Shown piece after piece: positions 7,434-15,283 of a DNA stretch of 33,661 nucleotides. The stretch lies in contig NZ_BEWP01000021.1 in assembly GCF_002723995.1 (NCBI RefSeq), positions 1 through 33,661 on the forward strand, read 5' to 3'. The notes beneath the pieces are model-generated. The model was not told where the DNA came from and searched no databases. It was given only the letters and a program-made list of their open reading frames with translations. Position 1 is the stretch's first letter. Each line of letters opens with the position of its first letter. This DNA is from Gluconobacter kondonii (lineage in GTDB: Bacteria; Pseudomonadota; Alphaproteobacteria; Acetobacterales; Acetobacteraceae). The position numbers were made by a program, and so were the translations under genes.

Positions 7434-8449
7434 TCATGCTTCCTCAACGGGTGTGACGCGGACCAGCGCCTTGCCGGAAAACTGTCGATGCTGGAGGTCA
7501 TTCAGAAATGTCGGGAGATCCCTGAAATCGCGAATGACGCACCCTTCAGGGCGAAGCGTCTGCTCAGCCAGACAGGTCAGAATACGCTGTCCGGCCGTTG
7601 TGAGATCGCGCCAGTCGGCATCGTCGCCATACTGATGCAGCGCGCCGAGAGCGACTTCATGGATTGAAATACACCGGGTGAACGGGGGATCGGGCCATTC
7701 CGTTAGTCGGTTCTGGATGCATACGATATGCCCGTTCGCCTTCAGTGCCGGAGCCAGGGCCGCCGCATGCTCTGCGCCCACGCAGTCGATCACAGCCTGG
7801 AGAAACGGTTTTCCAGTGCGTCGGGTAGCGCCTCGCTGGTTTTCAGAGGCCCTGCAACGCAATCTTGCACCCCCATGGCCCGTAACCGTGCCCAGTGCCG
7901 CTGGTTGCACATCGCCGTCACGGCAAAACCCCGGTCCACTGCAAGCTGGGAGAGATAATTGCCGACACCACCGCCCGCACCTGCGATCAGCAGCGTCGCT
8001 CCTGCCTGGTTCGGTATTTTGGCCAGTGCCAGCCACGCCGTTAGCGCAGGACAGGGTACACCGGCCGCCGTCTCGAAATCCAGCGTTGAAGGCAGGTCGA
8101 TCAGTGCGCGAAGGTGGACGGACGTATACTCGGCGAAGCTGCCGGGCTTCATCAGATCCTGATGATAGGCTACGCGACGCCCCAGCCACTCGGCTCCGAC
8201 ATCCCGCCCGACCGCCACCACGATGCCCGCGCCATCGACACCGGGCACCCATCCCGGCCCCCAAGGGGCCAGACGCGCACCGAGGGCTTTCCAATCAACT
8301 GGGTTCAGCCCGGCAACATGATTGCGCACCAGCACTTCATCGGGCTGAAGCACAGGGCGAGAAACACTCTTCAGCACGAGATCCAGGGCCGATGTTCCCT
8401 GCTCCCAGCACCAGGCCCGATAATGATCGGGGAGCATATCGTCAGTCAT
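7434..8449 (-). pseudogene. MDR-family zinc-type alcohol dehydrogenase/quinone oxidoreductase, frameshifted
   Basis: The first part runs from ATG 8449 (MTDDMLPDHYRAWCWEQGT) through an N-terminal GroES-like fold ([18 protein letters not shown]) and the Rossmann motif [15 protein letters not shown]. It leaves frame at an A-run on the minus strand (TTTT at 7809-7812 on the plus strand). Coding resumes in another frame with [20 protein letters not shown] and ends at TGA 7436-7434. Restoring one A gives [15 protein letters not shown] and a protein of about 338 residues, normal for the family. Members reduce quinones or enals with NADPH. The start overlaps the PfpI stop (ATGA), and the stop is 1 nt from the OYE start. 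Genuine decay and a homopolymer sequencing error are both possible. Confidence 0.85.
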
Positions 8450-9159
8450 TTCGCACCCTTGCCTTCTGCCAGAACCGACAGCACTTCCTGGGCAACCAGC
8501 GCGGAGGATTGCGGGTTTTGTCCCGTCACGAGCCGTCCGTCGCGGATCATGAACGGCTTGAAGTTCTCGCCCTTCTCATAAATCGCGCCCTCGTCGTGGA
8601 GCCGGGTTTCCAGCAGGAACGGAACGGTTTTTGTCAGGCCGGCGGCTTCTTCCTCACTATCCGTAAAGGCGCTGATCTTCTTGCCTTTTACGAACGCGGT
8701 TCCATCAGGGTTGCGGATGCCCGTCAGGCTTGCCGGCCCGTGACAGACGGACGCGACAACCTTGCCGTCCGACCATGCGCGCAGGATCAGACTCTGAAGC
8801 GACGTGCTGTTGGGCATGTCCCACATCACACCGTGGCCGCCGGGAATAAAAACGGCGTCATACCCATCTACGGAAACACTGGTGATTTTGCGTGAGTGCT
8901 CCAGATCATCCATGGCAGGACGATCTTTCAGAAAGCGCTGCACGCTCTCGGGATCTTTGTCGCTATGCTGAACGGAGCGTGGATCGACCGGGATTTTCCC
9001 GCCTTCAATCGATGCGATATCGACCTGCGCACCCGCATCACGAAAGACATAATAGGGTGTGGTCAGCTCTTCAAACCAGACGCCGGTCTGATGTCCGGAA
9101 GCGCCCAGAGTCGCATGAGAAGTTACGACCATCAATATCTTGAGTAGTGGGTGAGGCAT
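8446..9159 (-). CDS. DJ-1/PfpI-family (type 1 glutamine amidotransferase-like, Hsp31/glyoxalase-type) protein
   Basis: A 237-residue protein starting MPHPLLKILMVVTSHATLGA. The nucleophile elbow SVCHGPA gives Cys139-His140, with Glu30 in GVWFEELTTPYYVF, the arrangement seen in Hsp31-type glutathione-independent glyoxalases and chaperones. The PGGHGVMWDMP loop is also family-typical. I chose ATG 9159, with GGGGA about 9 nt upstream, because the longer frame to 9480 would run through the promoter region and the divergent LysR gene. It is the first gene of a three-gene redox operon and is probably controlled by the divergent LysR. Function in reactive-carbonyl defence is inferred from family and neighbours. 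Confidence 0.9.
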   Translation of the reverse strand: MPHPLLKILMVVTSHATLGASGHQTGVWFEELTTPYYVFRDAGAQVDIASIEGGKIPVDPRSVQHSDKDPESVQRFLKDRPAMDDLEHSRKITSVSVDGYDAVFIPGGHGVMWDMPNSTSLQSLILRAWSDGKVVASVCHGPASLTGIRNPDGTAFVKGKKISAFTDSEEEAAGLTKTVPFLLETRLHDEGAIYEKGENFKPFMIRDGRLVTGQNPQSSALVAQEVLSVLAEGKGAK

Positions 9160-9225
9160 GGCAATTTTCCCCGCAGGAATCATGAGTTGCGTCAGGATGG
9201 CATTGCCCTCAGAATAAATCCAATA

Positions 9226-9255
9226 TCCACAAAATATGGACCCCATAAATATGGG
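9226..9255. promoter_or_regulatory. Tandem palindromes in the pfpI-lysR divergent region
   Basis: Two related dyads lie side by side: TCCACAAAATATGGA (9226-9240, TCCA/TGGA ends) and CCCATAAATATGGG (9242-9255, six-base arms). Both overlap candidate start codons of the LysR gene (ATG 9236 and ATG 9251), which suits autoregulation. The similarity of the two boxes suggests one protein binding twice. Confidence 0.5.
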
Positions 9256-10168
9256 TGATATCAGAACTCTAGACCTCAACCTGCTCCGCGCTCTCGATAT
9301 ACTGCTTGAGGAAGGCAGTGTGACGCGGGCGGCGGAACGGCTCGGCGTGACGCAGCCAGCGGTCAGCAACATGCTGACCCGTCTTCGGGAGAATTTTGGC
9401 GACCCGCTGCTGGTCAGGACACAGCGCGGTATGACACCTACAACACGTGCACTCGATCTTGTCGCGCCACTCAAGCGCATCCTGTGCGAGATCGGAACGC
9501 TCTGTCAGCCAGACGCTTTCGACCCGGTTTCGGCTTCCTTCACGGCTTCGATTGCCGCGACCGATTATGCGCTTCAGGTTGTCCTGCTGCCGCTCATCGC
9601 CCGACTACGACAGGAGGCCCCAGGTATTACACTTGCGGTTTACCCACTTGATGATGCCCGGCTTCAGGAGCAGCTGGAGAAAGGTCAGCTCGACATGGCA
9701 CTGATCACGCCAGAGACCTGCCCATCCGATCTGCCGTCATTGAAGCTGTTTCATGAAGAGTATATCTGCGCGGCGCGGAAAAGCCATCCGACCGCAGGCA
9801 TGAACATGACGCTGGACCAGTATTGCGCCGCGGGTCACATCATCGTCTCGTATGAAGGAGGACGCTTTTGTGGCGCAACAGACAGACAACTCGAAACGCT
9901 TGGATGCAAGCGTCATGTCGCCCTGTCCGTGCCAAACTTTCTGGCACTTCCAGATCTTCTTCTGAAGACAGACCTGATGACGATGGCCCCGCGCAGGCTT
10001 TTACACGGGAGGAAAGACCTGACATTGTTCAGTCCCCCCAGTCCCCTGACCGTGCCTGGCTTTGACAAGATTCTTGCCTGGCACTGCCGTACCGGGAGCG
10101 ACCCCCGTTATCAGTGGTTACGTGGTAAAGTAGTAGACAGCACTGAGTGCGTTTCAGGACATGTTTGA
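9251..10168 (+). CDS. LysR-family (NodD/SyrM-like) transcriptional regulator
   Basis: About 305 residues, starting MGDIRTLDLNLLRALDILLE. I prefer ATG 9251 to the in-frame ATG 9236 because relatives begin within a few residues of the DLNLL motif; neither has a clear ribosome-binding site. The helix-turn-helix is GSVTRAAERLGVTQPAVSNM followed by LTRLR. The rest is the substrate-binding fold. It is divergent from the PfpI-MDR-OYE operon and is its probable regulator. The last residues (VVDSTECVSGHV) may be foreign, because IS481-associated sequence begins close by, so the C-terminus could be altered. Confidence 0.9.
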   Translation: MGDIRTLDLNLLRALDILLEEGSVTRAAERLGVTQPAVSNMLTRLRENFGDPLLVRTQRGMTPTTRALDLVAPLKRILCEIGTLCQPDAFDPVSASFTASIAATDYALQVVLLPLIARLRQEAPGITLAVYPLDDARLQEQLEKGQLDMALITPETCPSDLPSLKLFHEEYICAARKSHPTAGMNMTLDQYCAAGHIIVSYEGGRFCGATDRQLETLGCKRHVALSVPNFLALPDLLLKTDLMTMAPRRLLHGRKDLTLFSPPSPLTVPGFDKILAWHCRTGSDPRYQWLRGKVVDSTECVSGHV

Positions 10169-11334
10169 CGAGACTTGATGTCTGCTAAATGGAAAATTAT
10201 TTGGGTATTTAAATCTCCGAGATGAGGCGACTGCCGCCGGTCTGCTTCAAATTCATTGAGCAGACCGGCGGGTAAGGGGAGGAGTGGAAGGGCACGAAAA
10301 CGAACGCTCAAGATATTGAGGCCCGTATCTGCAGGATCAATCCATCTCACGTTTCCACCTAACGCTGTCGTCACGTCATTGTTTAGTCCCGGGATTTGAT
10401 GGGTTGGATTGATGATGAATCTTTCTGGCTCTGAAGTCCAGATTTTGCAGACGTATTCGTAAGGGGTAAGGCCGTTTAGGGTCTTGAGTCTTCGCCCGAA
10501 ATTATAGGCTGCCATGAAGTCGTTGAGGTGTGTCCTCAACTGCTCATGACTGTCGTAATGGAAGCGTTTGACGGTTGCTTCCTTGATTGTCCGGTTCATC
10601 CGCTCGACCTGACCGTTCGTCCAGGGATGATTGGGTTTCGTCAGACGATGTTCGATCCCGTGAGCTTCGCAGATCATGTCGAAACGCATGGGGCGAGACC
10701 AGGCCGTATTGCGGTTAAGGGGCTGATCAGCGAACTGGATGCCGTTATCTGTCAGAATGGTATGGATCCGGTAAGGAATGATGCTCAGGAAATATTCGAG
10801 GAATTCCCAGGCGGTCTTCCGATCGGCTTTCTCAACCAGTTGTGTGACAGCGAACTTGCTGGTCCGATCGATGGCGACGAAGAGATACAGCTTGCCTTCA
10901 GCAGTTTGGACCTCGGCAATCTCGATATGAAAAAAGCCGATGGGATAGCGTTTGAAACGCTGTCGTTTGGGCTTGTCTCCTTCGATGTCCGGCAACCGGG
11001 ATATCCCGTGGCGCTGAAGGCAGCGATGCAGAGCCGAGCGTGTCAGATGGGGGATGCTGGCCTGCAGGGCATAAAGACAGTCATCCAGCGGTAGCAACGT
11101 ATGCCGGCGAAACGCCACGATCATCGCTTCGTCCGTCTCGGACAGAACCGTGGATCGCGGCTCTTTGGGACCTGTCTTCTGATCCTCAACCGTTTGACGC
11201 TTCCGCCATTTTGCAACTGTTTTCGGGTTGATCCCGAACTCCTTGCTCAGCGCCGCGAGCGAAGCCTGCGATCGCTGTATTGCCGCTCGCACGGCGTGCG
11301 TGGTCGTGGCGCTCCCATGACGTATCTGGCCCAT
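10111..11334 (-). CDS. IS481-family transposase, reading through its own IS end
   Basis: The start is ATG 11334 (MGQIRHGSATTTHAVRAAIQ) with GGAAGG upstream. An N-terminal helix-turn-helix (LAALSKEFGINPKTVAKWRK) is followed by an rve integrase core: GFFHIEIAEVQ, ILTDNGIQF and NGQVERMNRTIKEA. The usual product ends at about PGLN, and here that point coincides with the IS terminal repeat at 10380. Because the IS supplies no stop codon, the frame continues about 90 codons into flanking DNA to 10111 and overlaps the 3' end of the LysR gene. The first catalytic position reads Glu (HIEIAE), where relatives I recall have Asp, so activity is doubtful. Confidence 0.88.
   Translation of the reverse strand: MGQIRHGSATTTHAVRAAIQRSQASLAALSKEFGINPKTVAKWRKRQTVEDQKTGPKEPRSTVLSETDEAMIVAFRRHTLLPLDDCLYALQASIPHLTRSALHRCLQRHGISRLPDIEGDKPKRQRFKRYPIGFFHIEIAEVQTAEGKLYLFVAIDRTSKFAVTQLVEKADRKTAWEFLEYFLSIIPYRIHTILTDNGIQFADQPLNRNTAWSRPMRFDMICEAHGIEHRLTKPNHPWTNGQVERMNRTIKEATVKRFHYDSHEQLRTHLNDFMAAYNFGRRLKTLNGLTPYEYVCKIWTSEPERFIINPTHQIPGLNNDVTTALGGNVRWIDPADTGLNILSVRFRALPLLPLPAGLLNEFEADRRQSPHLGDLNTQIIFHLADIKSRQTCPETHSVLSTTLPRNH
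10234..10271. repeat. Strong GC-rich hairpin (13-bp stem)
   Basis: CCGCCGGTCTGCT (10234-10246) pairs perfectly with AGCAGACCGGCGG (10259-10271) around a 12-nt loop. No U-tract follows on either strand, so rho-independent termination is not well supported. It lies between the LysR stop and the IS481 end, within the read-through tail of the transposase frame. The rest of 10169-10379 has no recognised feature. Confidence 0.6.
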
Positions 11335-11390
11335 AAGGCTTCCTTCCACTCTCGTGAAAATAATACCCCATCAAAACACGGGACTAAACA
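10380..11390 (-). mobile_element. IS481-family insertion sequence
   Basis: The left end TGTTTAGTCCCGGGATTTGA (from 10380) and the right end, which read inward is TGTTTAGTCCCGTGTTTTGA (ending at 11390), are near-identical terminal inverted repeats enclosing the transposase gene; the element is about 1.01 kb. The flanks (GTCAT on the left, GGCACTG on the right) show no target-site duplication. The right flank is the interior of an IS3-family orfB and the left flank is not, which points to rearrangement or deletion beside the element. Confidence 0.8.
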
Positions 11391-11391
11391 G

Positions 11392-11922
11392 GCACTGGGA
11401 ACGCGTTCTCCCATGACCATCCCTCAGGAACCCGGGCAGCGCTGGAGCCTGGATTTTGTCTCGGATGCCCTGATCTGTGGCCGCCGGTTCCGCATTCTGG
11501 CTGTTATCGACGATTTCAGTCGCAAGAACCTGGCACTGGTTGCCGACACATCGCTGTCAGGAGGACGTGTGGCGCGGGAACTGACGGTGCTGGTGGAGCG
11601 ATATGGCAAACCTCTCATGATTGTCAGCGACAACGGGACGGAATTCACATCCCATGCCATCCTGAAATGGGCCGATGAGATGAAGATCGAATGGCATTAT
11701 ATCGCCCCGGGAAACCGCAGCAGAACGGCTTTGTCGAGAGTTTCAACGGCCGATTAAGGGATGAATGCCTCAACGAAACGCTGTTCACCTCCCTCAGCCA
11801 TGCACGACAGGTTTTGGCTGACTGGCGGGAAGACTACAATACGGTGCGTCCCCATTCCCAACTGGATGGCAGGACACCGGATCAGATCGCCAGACAAGGG
11901 TCTCGGGGGCACGTCAAACGGG
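11392..11922 (+). pseudogene. IS3-family OrfB (integrase core) fragment with frameshift
   Basis: Coding begins abruptly next to the IS481 end (ALGTRSPMTIPQEPGQRWSL) and shows the rve DDE core: Asp in SLDFVSD, Asp in IVSDNGTEF and Glu in [12 protein letters not shown], with the [19 protein letters not shown] tail of the IS407-like IS3 group. At 11711-11714 one A is missing from GGGAAACCG; restoring it gives [11 protein letters not shown] and joins the two frames. The 5' part and orfA are absent, and the 3' end is cut near HVKRD at about 11922. It is non-functional. Confidence 0.85.
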
Positions 11923-11929
11923 ACCTAGA

Positions 11930-12241
11930 CACCTGTCCGAAAAATGGGATCCGCCTCTGGTCGAGCGGTTCAACGGTCGCATCGCAACCGGGGTTCTGCC
12001 GATCAACGTCGCACACCACACGGATCTCGAAGTCCTGCTGCATGGGTTCAATCACGCCTATAACGTGCGCCGACAGCGAGTTCTGGGCGGCCTTTCGCCT
12101 ACCGCCAAAGTCGCCGAGCGCCTTAGGCAGAGACCACGTCTGCGTAATCGAAGCTATAAAACTATGACAGAAGTCAGTATCATGAACGACGTCGACCGTA
12201 TCATGGTTTACGCCAATGACGTCTCACAACCTGACAGCTAA
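11930..12241 (+). pseudogene. C-terminal fragment of a second IS481-like transposase
   Basis: In the frame starting at 11930 the sequence reads [20 protein letters not shown], continues with [20 protein letters not shown] and [20 protein letters not shown], and ends at TAA 12239-12241. This is the C-terminal half of an integrase-core transposase of a different IS481-type element from the one at 10380, with its catalytic Glu in the VERFNG segment. The N-terminal half is missing, and it abuts the IS3 fragment directly. The following 12242-12416 gap shows no gene and no clear terminator. Confidence 0.75.
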
Positions 12242-12416
12242 GCCTCACAGGCATGGTTCATTGCCGCTGATATCCGCAGAATGCTGCGAAAAATCACTCA
12301 GACCATATTTTGAAACAGGCTCTGGAATATTTTTTACATATGCAGCGTTCATAAAATGAAGGAAACTGCTCCGATTAAGACGCACTGATATCAAGAAAAA
12401 ATCACAAATAATAAAC

Positions 12417-13964
12417 TCAAAAAACCATCTTGGTATCAGCACCAATGACAAAAGCGTCATTGTACTTAGTCATCCCGCTCGGATGAATAATATACTGAAG
12501 ATTAGGCCGCAAATTTAACCACGGAGTAATTTCGGCGCCATAATCGATTTCAACAAGTTGTTCGTGCGTTGCTCTCATAAATGGCGTTTTATGAATTAAT
12601 GCGCTTTCCTGAAGATAGTCCTGATGTCTAGGATTCCCTTCCAAATAACCCCACGCTAGACCGATCAAATCCTTTGGCCTGGAACGAAATGGCCCCAAAA
12701 ACAAGACGCTTGCTTGGGCAGCGATCTGATAAACAGCGACACTCATTTGCGGGTTACTATATCCTGCTCCACCCCAGATTACGATGCCCCGATTAGGGTC
12801 ATTATCAAATTTCGTAAGTTGTTGATCAAACATTCCATAAAAACCGTAGTGCCCTTTATCTAACCGGAAACCTTTTCCGAATATACCAGCAGGCTGGTTA
12901 TAAATATTGTAATAAGCATCTGGCAAATGGCTATTATCGTAATACCCACCTATGCGATAATGACCCGGAAGCATCCCAATACGTTTATCTGGCTCCCAAC
13001 CAGCTTCAAACGGTACGACCACACCCGTACCTGTAAAGGTGAGCTTGAATCCATTATCGTGGCGACCGTTATACTGGTCTGACTGATAAATGCCGGTAGA
13101 AACATAAAAGGTCTGAGGAAGATTTCCTCTGATTTTGAAACCCCATTGCCCTTTTGGGTTATTTCTCCATCCACTATCGTATGACAAAGTCATTGGGTGC
13201 GCGCAAAGCGCGACGTTCATAAAATCACACCCATAAATTTCGCGACCGAAATCATTTCCAATCGGAGAGTAGCCAACTTTCAACTCAAGTCTTTTATGTG
13301 CTGTAAGCTGTGTATAGGAAAGTTCCGCGACGCGATTGTCTTGCCCTGCGCCATAAATCTGTTGGACAGTCATCCAATTCCCAATGACATGGTCCGACAA
13401 CCCACCACCACTACGGTTAATAACATGAAACTTAAACGTACCTCCTTGCCAACCAAGAAGACGCCCCATATCAACAACCATGTTGGCGTCCCAATGCTGC
13501 GTAAACTTTACGTCTTGCTTTCGGCCTCCAACGGGATTGCCTGCGGGCTCGCTCATCCAATAAAAACCAATGTCAACGCCATGATTACTTAAATATTTAC
13601 GAACACCACCCCAATCACCAAACATATAGTGCCAATGCATCCAGCCGCCGCCAGAAGATGGCAAACTCGCCTTTTGCCGCGTCTGAGCAAACAAACTGAC
13701 TGGATCCCCACTAAAACGCACAGCGGATGAAGGGAGTGTCCCTACAATATTATATAAACCTCCAGAGGTATTTACGGAACGCAAAACAGAAGGGGGAATA
13801 TTCCGATTTATATTCGGAAGAACCTCACTTGATGTTGCAGTATCCTGATTTGTTTCAGCAGCATACACTGTAGAATACGCTATATTCGCTGAAAACATTA
13901 CACCCAATAAAGCTACCGATCTCCATTGCGCAATGATAAATCTGCACATAAAATAGGTGTTCAT
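12417..13964 (-). CDS. oprB: OprB-family carbohydrate-selective porin
   Basis: A 515-residue outer-membrane protein. The N-terminus has a hydrophobic signal segment (VALLGVMFSANIAYSTVYA) with likely cleavage near residue 35-36, followed by a low-complexity linker. The OprB barrel begins around residue 110 with WHYMFGDWGGVRKYLSNHGV. The sequence ends with Phe, the usual outer-membrane assembly signal. It is the last gene of the minus-strand dehydrogenase operon, 18 bp after the cytochrome gene, so it probably brings the dehydrogenase substrate into the periplasm. OprB porins pass sugars; specificity cannot be read. Base composition is clearly AT-richer than at 6300-10100. It appears intact. 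Confidence 0.92.
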   Translation of the reverse strand: MNTYFMCRFIIAQWRSVALLGVMFSANIAYSTVYAAETNQDTATSSEVLPNINRNIPPSVLRSVNTSGGLYNIVGTLPSSAVRFSGDPVSLFAQTRQKASLPSSGGGWMHWHYMFGDWGGVRKYLSNHGVDIGFYWMSEPAGNPVGGRKQDVKFTQHWDANMVVDMGRLLGWQGGTFKFHVINRSGGGLSDHVIGNWMTVQQIYGAGQDNRVAELSYTQLTAHKRLELKVGYSPIGNDFGREIYGCDFMNVALCAHPMTLSYDSGWRNNPKGQWGFKIRGNLPQTFYVSTGIYQSDQYNGRHDNGFKLTFTGTGVVVPFEAGWEPDKRIGMLPGHYRIGGYYDNSHLPDAYYNIYNQPAGIFGKGFRLDKGHYGFYGMFDQQLTKFDNDPNRGIVIWGGAGYSNPQMSVAVYQIAAQASVLFLGPFRSRPKDLIGLAWGYLEGNPRHQDYLQESALIHKTPFMRATHEQLVEIDYGAEITPWLNLRPNLQYIIHPSGMTKYNDAFVIGADTKMVF

Positions 13965-13982
13965 TTCTTCAATCCTGACGCA

Positions 13983-15275
13983 TCACTGTGCTGAAGAATT
14001 AGGTGGGAGAGTTTTGCGAATGGCCTGAACGCGCTGAAGAGTCGTCTGGGATGCGTTATTACCAAACGTAGTCGTAAGGAAATTAACCAATTTGACGATT
14101 TGATCGTCGGAAAGACGATGACTGAATGCAGGCATTCCCTGAGTATGAGGCCCTTCAGGCCATACCCCCTGCAAAATAGCGGCCACTATATTATCTGTAT
14201 TAGGGAGTTTAAAAACTGGATTTCCGCGCATACTTGGCAAATTATTCAGAGCATCTCCTTGCCCATGATCGCCATGACAACTCGCACAAAATGCTTGATA
14301 CAGCGTTGATCCGTCCATTTTTTCAGGATTGCTTTGCGCTGCATTCAAAGCAAACAAAGGATCAACAGGAAGCGTCTTATCAGACAAAACAATTTGTTTC
14401 GTACCGATCTTCTCTACAGTACGCAGATATACAGCTATAGCGTTCAGGTCTTCATTGGTCATTTTGCTAAAGCTATGATCGACAGCTTCTAGCATTTCAC
14501 CACCGGCATATGCGCCTAGTGAATTATGCCCGGTTTTTAAGTATTGAGTAAGATCATCAGTCGACCAATTACCAATTCCTTCTGAACTCGGTGTTATATT
14601 AGGCGCATACCACGCTCCTAAGCTTGCACCTGAAAATTTCTGTGATGTTTTCTCAGACATCATAAAATTTCTGGGCGTGTGGCATGTCCCACAATGAGAC
14701 AATACTTCAACGAGATATTTTCCACGATTCCATTGAGGACTTTCACTAGAAACAGTCTCGATTTTTTCATCATCCTGAAATAAATTCCAGAATTTAATAA
14801 AATATCTAATATTGAATGGAAATTTCAAATTATTAGTAAGGTTTTTTTGCGATACTGATGGAACGGTATTTTTGAAAAAAGCATATAGCGCATGAATATC
14901 ATCATCAGTGATATTTTTGTATTCAGTATATGGCATAGCAGGATAAAGATTTTTGCCGTCAGCTCTAATTCCTTCCCGCACTGATTTAGCAAATTGCTCT
15001 TCGGTAATATTCGCAATACCATTAGAAGATGGTGTAATATTTGTAGAATACACGGTTCCAAAAGGCGTCAAAAATGCCCGTCCGCCTGCATAAGGTTTCC
15101 CGCCTGGCGTGGTGTGGCATGCTATACAATCAGCTGCAGTAGCAATGTAATGACCTTTCTCTTGCAAAAGATCATTCGCCCGCACATCTCCTACAGCAAA
15201 AACCAAGCTAATACTAGCTGCAGCGCACAATACCGATGAGAGCGTTATTTTTGAAGGTAAAGATGAGATAATCAT
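13983..15275 (-). CDS. Tri-haem cytochrome c subunit of membrane-bound dehydrogenase (set 1)
   Basis: A periplasmic cytochrome with three CXXCH haem sites. Counted from the alternative start two codons upstream, these are CIACH 52-56, CGTCH 197-201 and CASCH 332-336. The architecture matches subunit II of acetic-acid-bacterial alcohol, gluconate, sorbitol and fructose dehydrogenases, which pass electrons from the flavoprotein to ubiquinone. I use ATG 15275 (MIISSLPSK), with GAGG upstream, rather than the TTG at 15281. A signal peptide ends near the VRAND segment. The C-terminus (KTLPPNSSAQ) has no transmembrane helix, unlike the third set's cytochrome. The gene begins 8 bp after the flavoprotein stop. 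Confidence 0.92.
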   Translation of the reverse strand: MIISSLPSKITLSSVLCAAASISLVFAVGDVRANDLLQEKGHYIATAADCIACHTTPGGKPYAGGRAFLTPFGTVYSTNITPSSNGIANITEEQFAKSVREGIRADGKNLYPAMPYTEYKNITDDDIHALYAFFKNTVPSVSQKNLTNNLKFPFNIRYFIKFWNLFQDDEKIETVSSESPQWNRGKYLVEVLSHCGTCHTPRNFMMSEKTSQKFSGASLGAWYAPNITPSSEGIGNWSTDDLTQYLKTGHNSLGAYAGGEMLEAVDHSFSKMTNEDLNAIAVYLRTVEKIGTKQIVLSDKTLPVDPLFALNAAQSNPEKMDGSTLYQAFCASCHGDHGQGDALNNLPSMRGNPVFKLPNTDNIVAAILQGVWPEGPHTQGMPAFSHRLSDDQIVKLVNFLTTTFGNNASQTTLQRVQAIRKTLPPNSSAQ

Positions 15276-15283
15276 AACCAACC

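Noticed and set aside
7678-8895. A 405-codon open frame on the plus strand opposite the MDR and PfpI genes.
   Set aside because: It is a shadow frame in GC-rich coding DNA: no domain-like sequence, no ribosome site, and the minus strand carries recognisable families.
9160-9480. N-terminal extension of the PfpI protein up to 9480.
   Set aside because: It would run through the divergent promoter and the LysR gene and has no family similarity; ATG 9159 fits the family start.
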